Assembly (NCBI RefSeq): GCF_046630445.1
Contig: NC_092333.1
Location: 361,215,501 to 361,279,500, forward strand
Length of the DNA stretch: 64,000 nt
DNA from: Rutidosis leptorrhynchoides
Lineage: Eukaryota; Streptophyta; Magnoliopsida; Asterales; Asteraceae
Reading direction: 5' to 3'
The notes beneath the pieces were generated by a model that saw only the letters and a program-made list of their open reading frames with translations, had not been told where the DNA came from and searched no databases. Below are positions 45,603-59,315 of this stretch, piece after piece. Within the stretch, counting starts at the first letter, position 1; each line of letters starts with the position of its first letter. A program made the position numbers and the translations under genes.

Positions 45603-46549
45603 GAATTTTTTCTCACAGGTAAGTATATACAGTTTTTTTTATTTATTTATTGCTTTTAACCTTTTCATAATAAATGCTGAATCGTTCGCTATAAAGTATT
45701 AAATTGGTATTCAATAAAATTAGGTATGCGTAACCGAAATTATTGATATCATACAAAAATTTATTACATCACTGCGAAATATACCGTTTATTCTTAAGGT
45801 AAAAATATCTTTAATCAATCAACCCAAAATATTTCAAAAATTCGTCAGGAGTAAAACTAGGTTATGGAACCAAAATTACTTTACCGAAAAGAGGGGCGTA
45901 TATTTTTGATAATATTTGATTGATTAAAGTGGGATAAAAGACCAAAAATATTTTTAATTCTAATTTTTGCCTTGTTTTTAAAATTAATATATAAATATTA
46001 AATCAATATTGTAAACTTTTTAAAATCAATATATTTAAGTTTGTAAATATTTGAAAAATTAATATTTTTAATATAAGTTTGTAAGTATAAAAATGATATT
46101 TATATGAATTTTTAATTTTATGCATTTTAAATTTAAATTTGGTGTGAATTTTTAATTTTATGTATTTTAAATTTAAGTTTGGTGTAAATTTAAAAACAAA
46201 AATTTGCTTTATTTCACTAAGTTAAAAATATGATTTTTAAAATTCGTCGTAAGTTGAAAACTAGGTCGTTGAATCGAAATTGCTTTACCCAAGGGCGGGA
46301 CGAGAACTTTTATTATCATTATTTTTAATCTTATTGAAATAAAGTATGCCAAAAACATTTAAAAAAACCCAAAAATCTTTGCTTTTAAAACGACGCTTAA
46401 AAAGTAACAAATTTTAAACTTTTGTCGAGGGACGGACTATGACAACGATCCGAAACGCCCTCACTCCTAAAAGGAAACAAAATTTTTAAAATTTATTAAT
46501 TTATGTTTTAAAAAAGTATAAGTTAGTTAAAAAAAATAATAACAGACCC
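45603..46549 (+). other. ATH-2 spacer between small ORF and ATHILA ORF-1 promoter region
   Basis: AT-rich, no gene. It starts with a CAG/GTAAGT donor-like site (GTAAGT at 45619-45624), also kept in ATH-1 (14956-14951). No acceptor can be assigned with confidence. Confidence 0.6.
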
Positions 46550-46595
46550 CATGCGATCGCATGGGTTTCCTTCACAAAATCCATGCGGTCGCATG
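46550..46595 (+). promoter_or_regulatory. Paired palindromes, ATH-2 before ATHILA ORF-1 gene
   Basis: CATGCGATCGCATG (46550-46563) and CATGCGGTCGCATG (46582-46595), 32 bp apart, the same two variants in the same order as ATH-1. A CAAATAA run follows 22 bp later, then a CA-rich leader and the first exon at 46752. Confidence 0.82.
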
Positions 46596-46751
46596 GAGTG
46601 AAAAAACTGGTCAGGAACAAATAACCAGTGAGCTGTTCTGTTCTCTTCCACAAAAACACACACATAAACGACCATACACTCAAACACCCTCAAATTTTCA
46701 TCAATTTTTCACCAAAATCAACCAAATTTCTTGCTATAATCCGCTCTAATC

Positions 46752-48937
46752 ATGAAATTGTTCAAAAGCTTTTCAAAGAAGGTAAAAATTTCACCCCTAA
46801 ACCTCTTTAAATTTGATTTTTAGTGTTCTTGAGCTATAATTTACCTAATTTGATTTTGTTAATTTCTAGTGTAATTAGAGTTAAATTGTTAGTATATTAT
46901 GCATGTATAACCTAGATTGATGCTATTAAACATGATTTGAAGCAAAAAACTTTAAAATTTTTAGGAATCTAGGGTTTGTGTTCTTGAGCAATTTGGGGCT
47001 TTTTGATATAAACAGGTTATGGCCGATTTTTGTCATGAATTATTGCTAAATTAAGTAGTGTAACATGTTTAGGTAGCTAAATGATCCAAACTTTGATCCT
47101 AAACATGATTTTTGAGAATTAAAGTGGACTTTTTAGGTCTAAAATTCATGAACTTGATTAAATTGATGTAAATGCCATTTGAAACTTGTTTAATTGCTAG
47201 TAATGGTTGTTTTAACATGTTATTTGAGTTGAAGGCTTATGAAATTTGTAAACATTTTCATATATGCTTATTTGAAAAAAGTGTAGAATTGTGAAAATTG
47301 TAAAAATGTGTATAAGTTTAATTTTGATTGAACATGTTATTGTAATTGTTTTAAGTTGTTATTTTGCTAACACTAATGCATATTTGGATGCACAAATTTT
47401 GTGTTTAATGTGTTTTGCAGAGATTTACCGATACTGATGGTGCATCATCATCATCTAGGCAACCTGCTCCAGAACCTGAACCAGAAATGCAATATGAACC
47501 GGAGCAACAACAGGAACAACAACAACAACCTGATCAACACATACCATATTATGATCCGCAACAAGAATATATTAATGCCTATGTAATTTTTCCGATTCAT
47601 CCGATAGTAGAACACCCAACGATTCATGAAGCACAGTTGCATCCCAATCTGAGATTTGATCGAAGTTGGAGAGATTACCCGACATATCAAAGTAACAAAT
47701 TCAAACTGGTAACGAAAAATGTAGAAGTGCCAAGGGTAATCGATTAGGAGCCTTTGGAAAGGGTCCACCTAGTTAACTCAGTTAGACTGCATCTGATCCA
47801 AAGGTAAGGCAGCTCTTTTTTTTTCCGATTAGGAGCGTTTATTCACCATTCGTAGGCCTGTATATAAGGAATGGTGTGTTGATCTTATGAGTACTATAGC
47901 GTTAAATGCGGATGTAGTTAGGTTAGATGATAGAAATTTTCTTAGATTTATACTTGGCCGTAGGATGTACAGGATGTCCATGCTGGACATGGCCAGGGCT
48001 TTACAGATTTACACTCCTGGTGAATTACTACTACCCGATTGTACAAATTTGATTTATCATGGGGAGCAAGTAGATAGGAATTTTGACGCAAATGCCGTCT
48101 GGAGGCGTATGTCAGATTATAATGTTTTTTCACTAGGAGGAAGACACTCCTACTTAGATATTAACAAAGCAGAACTACGTATTATACATAGATTTTTAAC
48201 TAATTCGATTACACAAAGAGGTAAAAACAAGGAAAAGATGACCTTACACGACTTATTTTACCTTAAGTGTATTCGAAACAATAGAAGCTTTGTTAATATC
48301 CCCTACTGTGTTGGTTTTTATCTATCCAAAGTAGTGGCAGGAATACAGGACGGGGGAATAATAGGAGGAGGTATTTTTGTTACTCTCATTAGAGAGTATT
48401 TGGGTGTAGATAGGAACCAAGGGGGTCCACTTTTGGTATGTAGGGAACAGGATGATACTTTAGGATTGAAGGTCTGTCAGGGTGCTAAGGTATTAAAGAG
48501 CAGACGCAATCAGGCGATACCATATGATGGTAATCATCCTCGGGTAGAGAGAGGTTCAGATGAGGAAATGGAGGAAGCAGATGACATTAGGGATGTCATT
48601 AGGGAGGCTATGACTGACGTCTACCAGTGTATAGATGAGGTAGAAATGACAAACCAGGATAGACATAGTCGATACGAGCAGTGGCATGCCTAGGATGTGT
48701 ACGAGCATTCTAGGCAATGACAGCATGATAGATGGCACTATCATCAGCATCAGATCATGAGCCAGCTATCACCTCAGGATCACTACGTACCGACCCGACC
48801 TGCTTACTATCCTCCACACCAGCCCGATATGCGACCACCATTTACTCTCTACAACCCTAACCGGGCCTATCAGTACACCTTATAACCAACCATGGAACCC
48901 GCCCGACGACATGAACAGGAACCCCTATCCAGATTGA
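46752..48937 (+). pseudogene. ATH-2 ATHILA ORF-1 family gene with predicted short first exon
   Basis: The body (47421-48937) encodes the plant ATHILA ORF-1 family: RSWRDYPTYQSNKFK, then GRRMYRMSMLDMARAL and a long conserved region ending in a Tyr/Pro/Gln-rich tail. No ATG opens its frame. Instead an upstream ATG (46752) starts a ten-codon exon ending AAG/GTAAAA, and the body begins right after TTTTGCAG (47420). Joining them keeps the frame (intron 46782-47420). The same layout is kept in ATH-1. Breaks: TAG at 47745-47747, a frame change near 47815, TAG near 48691 and later stops. This gene lies in the env-like position of Athila elements; I see no signal peptide or membrane segment in the part visible. 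Its biochemical role is not known to me. Confidence 0.8.
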
Positions 48938-51063
48938 TATAGTTCCGTTGGTGATTTTTATAACTTTTATCTTTTTATCATTTTTATTTATTTATGTTTA
49001 AACATATTATAGTGTGATACTTTTATGTAAGTTTTAACATATTTATTATGTTGTACTAATATTTCATATTTGATTTGAAAGTGGGATTTTAAGTTCCACT
49101 TCAAATTACCATGCATGTTTATATTTGTATTGTATGTATATTGTCAATTGTAAACAACAGGGTAAAACAGCGCATTTTCAAAGACTGACATTAAGTTCAG
49201 CAAAAGCTACTAATTTTGACGATAAAATGAAAAACAAATGTGATGTAACAACAAGATGGAATGAACAAATGATGTGCACCATTTATCATTCAGCAAACAA
49301 ACGCCAATATGTTTGGAAACTTTGGTAAAATTTAATCATTTTTCTATGCTAATCACCCTCAATAATTTAAATTGTTACTGATTTCTTGCAAATGAGGGCA
49401 TTGCAAGATCTTAAGTGTGGGAAGGGGTTAAATTCTTTCGGATTTTTAAAATTTTTTGACTTATACACTTGGTTATCATTAAAAATACTAGTAACGCAGT
49501 AGTTGTATTAGAATCTAGTGCTCTCTGATAATAAAGAACAGCCCTAGTCTTATATACTGACTACCCAATTCTAGTAAAAAAAATTTTTTTCAAAATTTTC
49601 AAATAAATGAATTTAAAATCATGTTTTTACATATTTATGAACAATAAAACTAGGTGTTAACACCGAAATTATTGTTACCTCGGAAAGGACATAAATTGAG
49701 AAACAACCCAAAATGTTAAAATTCATTTAAAATGGAATAGAGGACAATAAAAAGGCAAAGAAAGAAAAATAAATGCCAAGTGTGGGAAAAATTTACCAAG
49801 TTATTAAAAACATATATCACATATTTTTGTACAAATAATTGAAGATACTTTTGTTTTGGACAAAATTAACCGTTTTACTCGGTAAATTGTAATATATTTG
49901 AAAGAAAGATAGATCTACACAATGAATCAATTCCATCATTAAAAGGAAGTAAAGTCTTCTGAAAAAGACACGCGCTTCTTGATTTAGGTCAAGAAGTTGT
50001 CGTCCAGACCAGCTGTAGGTTGACGAAAAATCTAGAAAAGTCATCTCTAAAATCAGCAGGAAATCCACGGACCTCAGCATCAAACAGGGTCGCCAAGTGG
50101 TCAGACTTATCCTAATCATGAGAGGATCTGTCTCGTAAAATGGGGAGGGTGCCGTGCAAATTAGCTTGATAAAACTAATGAATCAGATCCCCAGAAAGGA
50201 TAATCTCCTTAAAGATCAAAAATCAGCTTTTAAGACTGATATTACTCAATCCTTGAGATTGACTTTTAAAGATTGAGAATTACAAACTCATGGAATTCGA
50301 TGATATCTAAACTCGAGCTTGAACGAGAAAATATTTTGATCAAAATTACAAACCAATTTGTTTTCTGAAAACCCATTTTCAATGCGTTCATTACCATTGA
50401 ACGTAAAATCCTAGGAATTCACCTGGAATTTATTAGGTCACCTGAATCAAATCGAGTGTCAACCGTAAGAACGGTGGTTGCATAGCATGGTCAAAGACAG
50501 GACCTTGTGTTAGACCAAAAAACTATAGGGTGATCTTTACTATTGCTCCTACAAAGGATAGTAATTGCATCTGACACATTATAGACCATAATTGAAAGCA
50601 TGTCATGGGACATTTCCTTAACAGTTACTTGTTCAACGTTTTCCTTTACAACCGGACGGTAGTTTACCGAAAGGTAATATACGGAGCAAGTATACTGAAC
50701 GTGTTGTTTTCCCAATACAAGGTTAGCAAGTGGGTGACACAAAACTGCAAGTTTTGAGCTAAAATTTTCAAAACCCACAAAACCCACAAAAACAATTTGC
50801 AAACATTTGTGAAGGGTTATTCCGAAAAACTTATCTAGGGTAAAAGCTAGATTGAATTTTCAAAAGATCAAATATTTTCATAAAGATCCAATTTCCTAAA
50901 GGATCTAAATTTTCATAGTCATGTGGGACTGTAAACCACATCGTTACTACCATTGTTCATACCGCCGTATTAAAATCACTGATGTACAAAGTGTGAAGAA
51001 TAAAGAAGTGATTCTAGTAAAGTTTTATTTCAAGACTATATTGTTTGAGGACAAGCAACGCTC
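48938..51063 (+). other. ATH-2 3' non-coding region
   Basis: The first ~890 bp align with ATH-1 886 to 1. It includes two extra AAGTGTGGGAA tracts (49413 and 49778). An antisense open stretch of 103 codons (50802-50491) has no second copy in the window to support it. I see no other gene. Confidence 0.6.
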
Positions 51064-51078
51064 AAGTGTGGGAATATT
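51064..51078 (+). promoter_or_regulatory. ATH-2 polypurine tract
   Basis: AAGTGTGGGAATATT directly before the 3' LTR. AAGTGTGGG-type tracts before the 3' LTR are familiar in Athila elements. The 11-mer AAGTGTGGGAA also occurs at 45013, 49413 and 49778. Confidence 0.8.
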
Positions 51079-51546
51079 TGATATTGCTAAAAACGAACAT
51101 ATATTTCATAGCATTATCCCTCAAGAAAGACAAGCTTTTAGTTGCAAATGTTCTATTTACAAGTGATATTCGTTTAAATAATAAAAGGTGAAGACAAAAG
51201 ACAGATTCGACGAATTGAAGACGCAAACGACCAAAAAGCTAAAAAGTACAAAGTACAATCAAAGTGGTTCAATTTATTGATGAGAAACGTCTCAAAATTA
51301 CAAGAGTACGAGCCACAAAAAGCAAAGTACAAGATATTAAATTGTACGCAAGGACGTTCAAAAATCTGGAACCGGGACCAGAGTCAACTCTCAATGCTCG
51401 ACGCAGCGGACTAAAAATTACAAGTCAACTATGCACATGAATATAATATAATATATAATTAATTCTTAAAATTATTTATATATTATATTATTTAATAAAA
51501 CCATCGGCAAGAAGAAAACAATCGAATGTGAGCTGGAATCCCAGGC

Positions 51547-51592
51547 CATGTGATCGTATGTCCAGTAAGAACAATTTCCATGCGATCGCATG
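51547..51592 (+). promoter_or_regulatory. Paired palindromes, ATH-2 3' LTR
   Basis: CATGTGATCGTATG (51547-51560) and CATGCGATCGCATG (51579-51592), 32 bp apart. The second ends 23 bp before TATAAAT at 51616. Confidence 0.85.
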
Positions 51593-51676
51593 GCAAGAAG
51601 TTGGTGGCCACATCCTATAAATTTCGCAGTTTTTGGTCGAACTAAAAACATCTTTTCTCTATCTCTCTATCTCACG

Positions 51677-51782
<106 letters not shown>

Positions 51783-53048
51783 TTTAATTTTAATTTTAAT
51801 TTTAATAATAATAAGGGTATGTTAGCGAATGTTGTAAGGGTGTAAGTCGAAATTCTGTCCGTGTAACGCTACGCTATTATTAATCATTGTAAGTTATGTT
51901 CAACCTTTTTAAATTAATGTCTCGTAGCTAAGTTATTATTATGCTTATTTAAATTAAACTAATCGTGATGTTGGGCTAAATATTAAAGACGGGGTAATTG
52001 GGCTTTGTACCATAATTGGGGTTTGGATAAAAGAACGACACTTGTGGAAACTAGACTATGGGCTATTAATGGGCTTTATATTTGTTTAATTAAATGATAG
52101 TTTGTTAATTTTATATAAAGATTTACAATTGGACGTACCTATAAATAACCATATACACTCGATTGGACACAATGGGCTGGATATTTATAAGTACTAATAA
52201 TCGTTCATTTAACCGGACACGGGAATGGATTAATAGTCAATGTACTTATTAAAACAAGGGTGAATTATATACAAGGAAAATTGGTATAATTATAGTTTAT
52301 GTCCCCAATTAGTTGGAATATTTGACTTCGGATATAAGAATAATTTGACGAGGACACTCGCACTTTATATTTATGACTGATGGACTGTTATGGAAAAAAA
52401 CCAGACAGACATATTGAATAATCCAGGACAAAGGACAATTAACCCATGGTAATAAACTAAAATTAACACGTCAAACATCATGATTACGGAAGTTTAAATA
52501 AGCATAATTCCTTTATTTCATATTTAATTACACTTTTAATTATCGCAATTTAATTTATTGTCATTTTAATTATCGTACTTTTTAATTATCGCAATTTTAT
52601 TTATTGTCATTTTATTTATCGCACTTTAATTTATCGCACTTTAATTATTGTCATTTACTTTACGCTTTAAATTAAGTTATAGTTATTTTTAATATTTTAC
52701 ATTAGGTTTTAACTGCGACTAAAGTTTTAAAATCGACAAAACGATCATTAAACGGTAAAAACCCCCCTTTTATAATAATATTACTACTTATATTTATATT
52801 TATATTTATACAAATCTAGTTTTAAAAATATAGCGTTAAACTTGGCTAGCTCCCTGTGGAACGAACCGGACTTACTAAAAACTACACTACTGTATGATTA
52901 GGTACACTACCTATAAGTGTTGTAGCAAGGTTTAGGTATATCCATTCTATAAATAAATAAATAACTTGTGTAAAATTGTATCGTATTTAATAGTATTTTG
53001 TAGTAAAAATATAACTATTTTGTATACACCCCTACGCACATCACCATC

Positions 53049-56000
53049 TAGATTTCAATTTTCCAGGAAATAGCTTGAATCGTGAATTGAAAAGAAGAAC
53101 TCTATCTCCTTCCTTGAATTCTTTTAAACTTCTGATTCTTTTATCATGCCATTTCTTCGTTCTTTCCTTATAGATTAACGAATTTTCGTATGCCTCATGT
53201 CTTAATTCTTCTAATTCGTTTAGTTGACTTAACCGTAAACGTACGGCTTCATGGAAATCAAGATTACATGTCTTCAAAGCCCAAAATGCTTTGTGCTCAA
53301 TTTCTACTGGAAGGTGACATGCTTTTCCGTAAACGAGTTTAAAAGGTGTGGTGCCAATTGGAGTTTTGTAGGCTGTTCTAAAAGCCCAGAGTGCATCCTC
53401 CAATTTCATGGACCATTCCTTGGGATTTAATCCTACGGTTTTCTCTAGAATACCTTTTAATGCTCGGTTGGTATTTTCAACTTGTCTACTTGTTTGTGGA
53501 TGATAAGCGGTTGAGATTTTATGAGTTACTCCATGTCTTTTAAGAACTTTCTCAAGTTGATTATTACAAAAATGAGGACCCCGATCACTTATTAAAGCTT
53601 TCAGTGTTCCAAACCTAGCAAAAAGACGTTTTAAGAAGTTGACTACAACTCGTGCATCGTTAGTGGGAGAGCTTGTGCTTCCGCCCATTTAGATACATAA
53701 TCAATGGCAACGAGAATGTAGAGATTATTATGAGATTTTGGAAATGGACCCATAAAGTCAATACCCCAAATGTCAAATACTTCACATACTTGAATGACAT
53801 TTTGTGGCATTTCATCACGTTGACTTATTTTTCAGGCCCTTTGACAAGCATCACAGGATTTACAAAGAAGGTGTGCATCTTTGAAAATTGTAGGCTAATA
53901 AAATCCAGCGTCATAAACTTTTCTTGCTGTGAGTTGAGGCCCATAATGCCCTCATGTTGGTCCTGTATGACAATGGTTTAAGATTTGACTAGCTTCATCC
54001 CCGAATACACATCGACGGATTATTTCATCGGGACAATTTTTAAACAAATGTGGATCTTCCCAAAAAATAGTGTTTTATATCACTAAAGAATTTCTTTCAT
54101 TTTTGGTACGACAACCCTTTTTCAAGGAATCTACATACTAAGTAGTTTGCATAGTCTGCAAACCATGGAATTTCATTATAATCGATCTTCAAAAGATATT
54201 CATCAGGAAAGTTATCTTGTATAGCCGATTCATTTAGAACTTCTAATTCAGGATTTTCAAGACGCGAAAGATGATCAGCTGCGAGATTTTCTGCTCCCTT
54301 TTTGCCTCGGATCTCAATATCGAACTCTTGTAAGAGTAAGATCCAACGGATTAATTGTGGTTTGGCATCTTGTTTTGAAAATAGGTATCTAAGAGCAGAA
54401 TGGTCGGTATAGACCACTGTTTTAGCTAGAACGAGAATGAACGAAATTTGTCAAAAGCAAAGACAATAGCAAGGAGTTCTTTTTCAGTAGTTGTGTAATT
54501 CATTTATGCTCCTTGTAACGTCTTACTAGCGTAATAAGTAGGTTGAAATCATTTTTCAATCCTTTGACCTAAAACGGCTCCCATTGCAAAATCACTTGCA
54601 TCGCACATGAGTTCAAATGGTAGATTCCAATTTGGAGTTATCATGATCGGCGCATTAGTGAGTTTTTCTTTAAGAATATTAAAAGATTTTATGCATTCAT
54701 CCGAAAAGATGAATGGAGCATCATTTTCAAGGAGTTTATTCATAGGAATGGCAATTTTAGAAAAATCTTTTATGAAACGTCGGTAAAAACCGGCATGCCC
54801 TAGAAAACTCATAACTCCTCTAACATTGGTGGGATGTGGAAGTTTAGCAATTACATCTACTTTAGCTCTATCCACTTCAATTTCTTCCTTTGAAATTTTA
54901 TGACCAAGAACGATGCCTTCTTTAACCATGAAATGGCATTTCTCCCAATTAAGAACTAGATTTGATTGCTCGCATCTAATAAGCATTCGTTCAAGATTAA
55001 CTAGACATGTTTCAAAAGTAGCACCGAAGACTGAAAAGTTATCCATGAAAACTTTCATGCATTCTTCTATCATGTCATGAAAAATCGCCATCATGCACCT
55101 TTGAAAGGTTGCAGGGGCGTTGCAAAGTCCAAATGGCATGCGTTTGTAAGCAAAAGTACCATAAGGGCACGTGAAAGTGGTTTTCTCTTGGTCCTTGGGT
55201 GAAATTGGAATTTGAAAGTATCCGAAGAAACCGTCAAGAAAACAATAGTAACTGTTCCCGGCTAACCTTTCCAATATTTGATCAATGAAAGGTAAGGGAA
55301 AGTGATCTTTTCTGGTGGCGTCATTTAATTTTCTATAATCAATACAAACACGCCATCCTATTACAGTCCTAGTAGGAATAAGCTCAATTTTTTCATTTGT
55401 GATGACAGTCATGCCACCCTTCTTAGGTACGCATTGAACTGGGCTTACCCATATACTATCAGAGATTGGATAAATTAAACCTGCATCGAGCAGTTTAATA
55501 ATTTCTTTCTTAACAACATCTTGCATATTAGGATTTAGTCTTCGTTGGCATTGCACATAGGTTTTATGGCCTTCTTCCATAAGGATTTTATGTGTGCAAT
55601 ACGAAGGACTTATGCCTTTCATGTCATGAATCTTCCATGCAATAGCTGGTTTATGAGCTTTTAGCACAGAAATAAGTCGAGATTTTTCATTTTCCGTAAG
55701 AGAAGACGATATTATTACAGGTAATTCAGATTCACCATGTAAATAAGCGTATTCCAAATGGTTTGGAAGTGGCTTTAACTCTAATGTCGGTGGTTCTTCT
55801 ATCGATGATTTGTATCGATATCTGTCTTTCTCTTTTAGCATTTGAAGTTCTTCTGTTGTTGGTTCGTATTCATTTGCCATAAGTGTAGCTAACATTTCAG
55901 CTTCATCAATTGGTTCAGTTCCTTCTCCTAAAGAACATTCTCCTGTTCCTTGTAATTCTGGAAATTCTTCTAACAATTCTGCATGTGAATCTATATTTTG

Positions 56001-58446
56001 AATGTAATAACATGTATCATCTGCAGATTGCGGTTGTTGCATGGCTCTATCAACAGAAATAGTAACACTCTCGTCCTCTATACTTAGGGTCAGTTTCTTA
56101 CCAAACACGTCTATTATTGCTTTAGCCGTGTTTAAGAATGGTCTTCCTAATATGAGAGGAACTCGAGAATCTTCTTCCATGTCTAGAATAACAAAGTCTA
56201 CTGGAAATACTAAAGTACCAACTTTAACTAGCATGTTCTCCATTATCCCTCTAGGATATTTTACTGATTGATCGGCTAGTTGTATGCTTATTCGTGTTGG
56301 TTTTAATTCTCCAAGGTCTAGTTTAGCGTATAGTGAATACGGCATTAAATTTATACTAGCACCTAAGTCTGCCAATGCTTCTATGGAACTAAGACTACCC
56401 AGAAAACATGGAATTGTGAAACTTCCTGGATCTGAGAGTTTTTCTGGTAGTTTATTCAATAGCACTGCAGAACAATTAGCATTCATTGTAACAGGCGAGA
56501 GTTCTTCCATTTTCTTTGTATTTGTGATTAGATCTTTCAAAAATTTAGCATATCTTGGCATTCCTGAAATCACATCAATGAAAGGAAGATTGACATTTAT
56601 TTGTTTAAACATATCCAAGAATTTGGATTGCTCGGCTTCAAGTCTTTCTTTTCTCATTTTACTCGGGTAAGGAAGTGATGGTTGGTATGGTTTAACATAA
56701 GGTTTAGCCTTAACTGTGTTATCTTCATTAACCTTTTCAACTACCGGTTCTGATTCCTTCTCTTGCTCAGGGTGTGGTGCTTGTGTGGTAGGAACAGTGT
56801 CATCAGAAATTACAGGCATTTAAGGTAGTTTAAGCGTAATACCACTTCTCGTGGTAATGGCTTTAGCTGTTTCATTTCGGGGGTTAGCATTTGTATCGCT
56901 GGGTAGACTCCCCGGTTTTCTTTCACCTATTAACCTTGCTAGGTTGCTCACTTCTTGTTCCAGATTTTGAATAGAAGCTTGTTGATTTCTAAATGCTTGA
57001 GCATTTTGTTTATTGGTTTGTTTCTGAGATGTAAAAAACTGCATTTGAGATTCAACTAGCTTCGACATCATATCTTCTAAATTTGGCTTTTTATCATCGG
57101 TTTGTGGTGGTTTATTTGAAAAAATAGGTCTTTGCTGGTTGTAAGTATTATTAGATACTTGTTGATTGCTATTCGGTTATAATTCTGATTTTGATTGTAG
57201 TTTGGTCTTGGCGGTTGATAATTATTCTGATAATTATTTCCAGGCATTTGGTTCATGTATGAAACATTCTCTCTCTGTTCCATTGTGTGTTCAATATTGA
57301 GACAATCTTTTGTCAATTGTGGTCCTCCACACTGCTCACAACTAATTCGTATTGCGTGAATATCTTTAGTCATCTTTTCCATTCGTCTCTCAAAAGCATC
57401 TAACTTTGCAAAAATGGAATCAAAGTCATGGATAGAATCGGCTCTAGCCGCTTTAGATGATCTAACGATATCTTTTTCTTGATGCCACTCATGTGAGTGG
57501 GAAGCAGTGTTATCAATAATTTTGTAAGCTTCAGTTGCGGTTTTCTTCATAATGGAACCACCAGCTGCTATGTCGATGTCTTTTCGTGTGGTAATGTCGC
57601 ATCCTTGGTAGAATATTTGTACTATTTGATAAGTGTCTAAACCATGTTGAGGACATCCTCTCAACAATTTTTCGAATCTTGTCCACGCCTCATATAGAGT
57701 TTCATTTGGCTTTTGCATGAACGTAACAATTTCTCCTTGAAGTCTCACGGCTTTAGATGTCGGAAAGAATTGTTTAAGAAATTTTTCAACTAAAACATCC
57801 CATGTATTAATCGCCCCTTCAGGTAACGATTCTAACCAATCTTTGGCTTCTCCCTTTAAAGTCCAGGAAAATAACATGAGATAGATCTGTTCATCCTCAA
57901 CTTCTCTGATTTTGAATAGAGTACAGATCCTATTATAAGTTCGAAGATGTTCGTTTGGATCTTCCTTCAGCGTACCACTAAATTGGCATTGATTAGTTAC
58001 CATGTGTAGGATTTGTCTTTTGATTTCATAATCTAGCGCATTAATGTCTGGTTGAGTAATTGCTTGACCTTGGCCAGTGCGTTTAGCCCTCATTCGATCT
58101 TCATACTTAGAGGTTCCGGATTTTCCATGATTGAATTTGTTGAATCTGAATCACTCGAGGATTCTGATTTAATGGTTTCTTCCTCGACAATCTCCGGTTG
58201 AATGATTTGTGGTTCAGGAGGAATGATTATTGGTTCAGGATCTCTGAATTGTCCTTGAATATCCTCCGGGTTCTCAATTGTGAGGTCGGGTTCAAAAAAT
58301 GGATTATCGGAAATTTGAATTGGAATACTTGGTCGACTAGATGACGATTCTAAAGAAAAATCAACGGCGACAATATTGGCTAGATGTCTTGATCGAGTTA
58401 CAGGTGGTGAACGTATGAAAGGTGGTGAACGTTTTGCTCGGTGCAT
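53049..58446 (-). pseudogene. ATH-1 gag-pol, from gag to mid-integrase, broken
   Basis: Sister of the ATH-2 gag-pol. The frame opens at 58446 (MHRAKRSPPF). A one-base deletion shifts it near 58090, a deletion of about 30 bases shifts it again near 57170, and a stop occurs near 56821. A long open stretch (56819-54549) then covers protease, reverse transcriptase and the start of RNase H. That stretch ends in a TGA at a former CGA. The 53690-54100 part (integrase zinc domain) is badly decayed; the integrase core is open at 53688-53049. The reverse transcriptase motif reads FMDN (Asn codon at 55038-55040) instead of FMDD. The gene is cut by ATH-2 at CCATC and resumes at 15732. Confidence 0.92.
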
Positions 58447-58507
58447 TCACTGAATATCCTAATAGTTATAAAAGAATAAAATTATATAAGTTATCAAATT
58501 AATAAAC

Positions 58508-58626
58508 TTTTCTGATTTTTCCCACGTTTCGAATAGCCAATAGATGCAGCAGGTAGCCGGGACCCTTTAAATCGGAAGCCCACAACTCGCCACTAACAAA
58601 TCCAACTATTACTACGAACCAGAAAA
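58508..58626 (-). other. Structured leader segment, ATH-1 (119 nt)
   Basis: Sister of the ATH-2 segment. Its closing arms in sense are TTTTCTGGTT and AATCAGAAAA: one G-U pair replaces the C-G of ATH-2 and the stem is kept. Confidence 0.65.
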
Positions 58627-58741
58627 TTTTGGATGTTTATCAATTTAACAGCTTAAAATAATTTTTCGTCGCAATTTTAAAGAAAATAAAGAAAATTCTA
58701 TGTCCTAAAAACTAGAGCGTAGAAATGAAAAAGAAAAGCGC

Positions 58742-58793
58742 GTCGAAAAATAAGAGGTCGAAAAATAAGCGTCGAAAAATAAAAGTCGAAAAA
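58742..58793 (-). repeat. Short tandem GTCGAAAAATAA units, ATH-1 leader
   Basis: Four imperfect units of GTCGAAAAATAA; the matching ATH-2 leader (about 39060-39160) has related but more diverged TTTTCGAC units. Confidence 0.6.
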
Positions 58794-59315
58794 TAATAAT
58801 AAAAAAATGCAGCGTCGAAACTTAAAAGCCTAAAAATGGCAATAACTTAATTAGGCACTAATATCTATAAAATATTAAAGCGATAAGCGACGTCGTAAAA
58901 TTCTAAAGCACCTAAATCTTAATCTAAAGAAAAAGTACTTAAAGGATTTTACGGCAAAGCCTAAAAATCTAGAAATAAAAATAAACTATGGTAAAAACTA
59001 GCTTATAACTAATTACGAATGATAACTATACAATTTATGAATAAACGCTTAAAAAGATACGAAAATATAAAAATAAAACTAAAGTTATAAAAATACAAAA
59101 TATTATTTTTATATTATTATTTTATAAAAGGTACTAATTTATAAATTAATAAAACTAAATAAAACTTAATATTACAAATTAAATAATAAAACTAAAACTA
59201 ATATTAAAAACTAATTAATTAATTAAAACCTAATTAGGATTAATTAATAATAATAATTAATAATACTCCGTAACCCTAATCCTATCGTACCAGGTTCAGA
59301 CGTGTCAGAAGGTAC

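Noticed and set aside
49125..49328. 67-codon frame in the ATH-2 3' region
   Set aside because: The matching ATH-1 sequence (about 490-700) does not keep the frame, so it is probably non-coding.
50491..50802. Antisense 103-codon frame before the ATH-2 3' LTR
   Set aside because: Antisense ORFs are known in some Tat-lineage elements, but ATH-1 does not cover this part in the window and no family was recognised.
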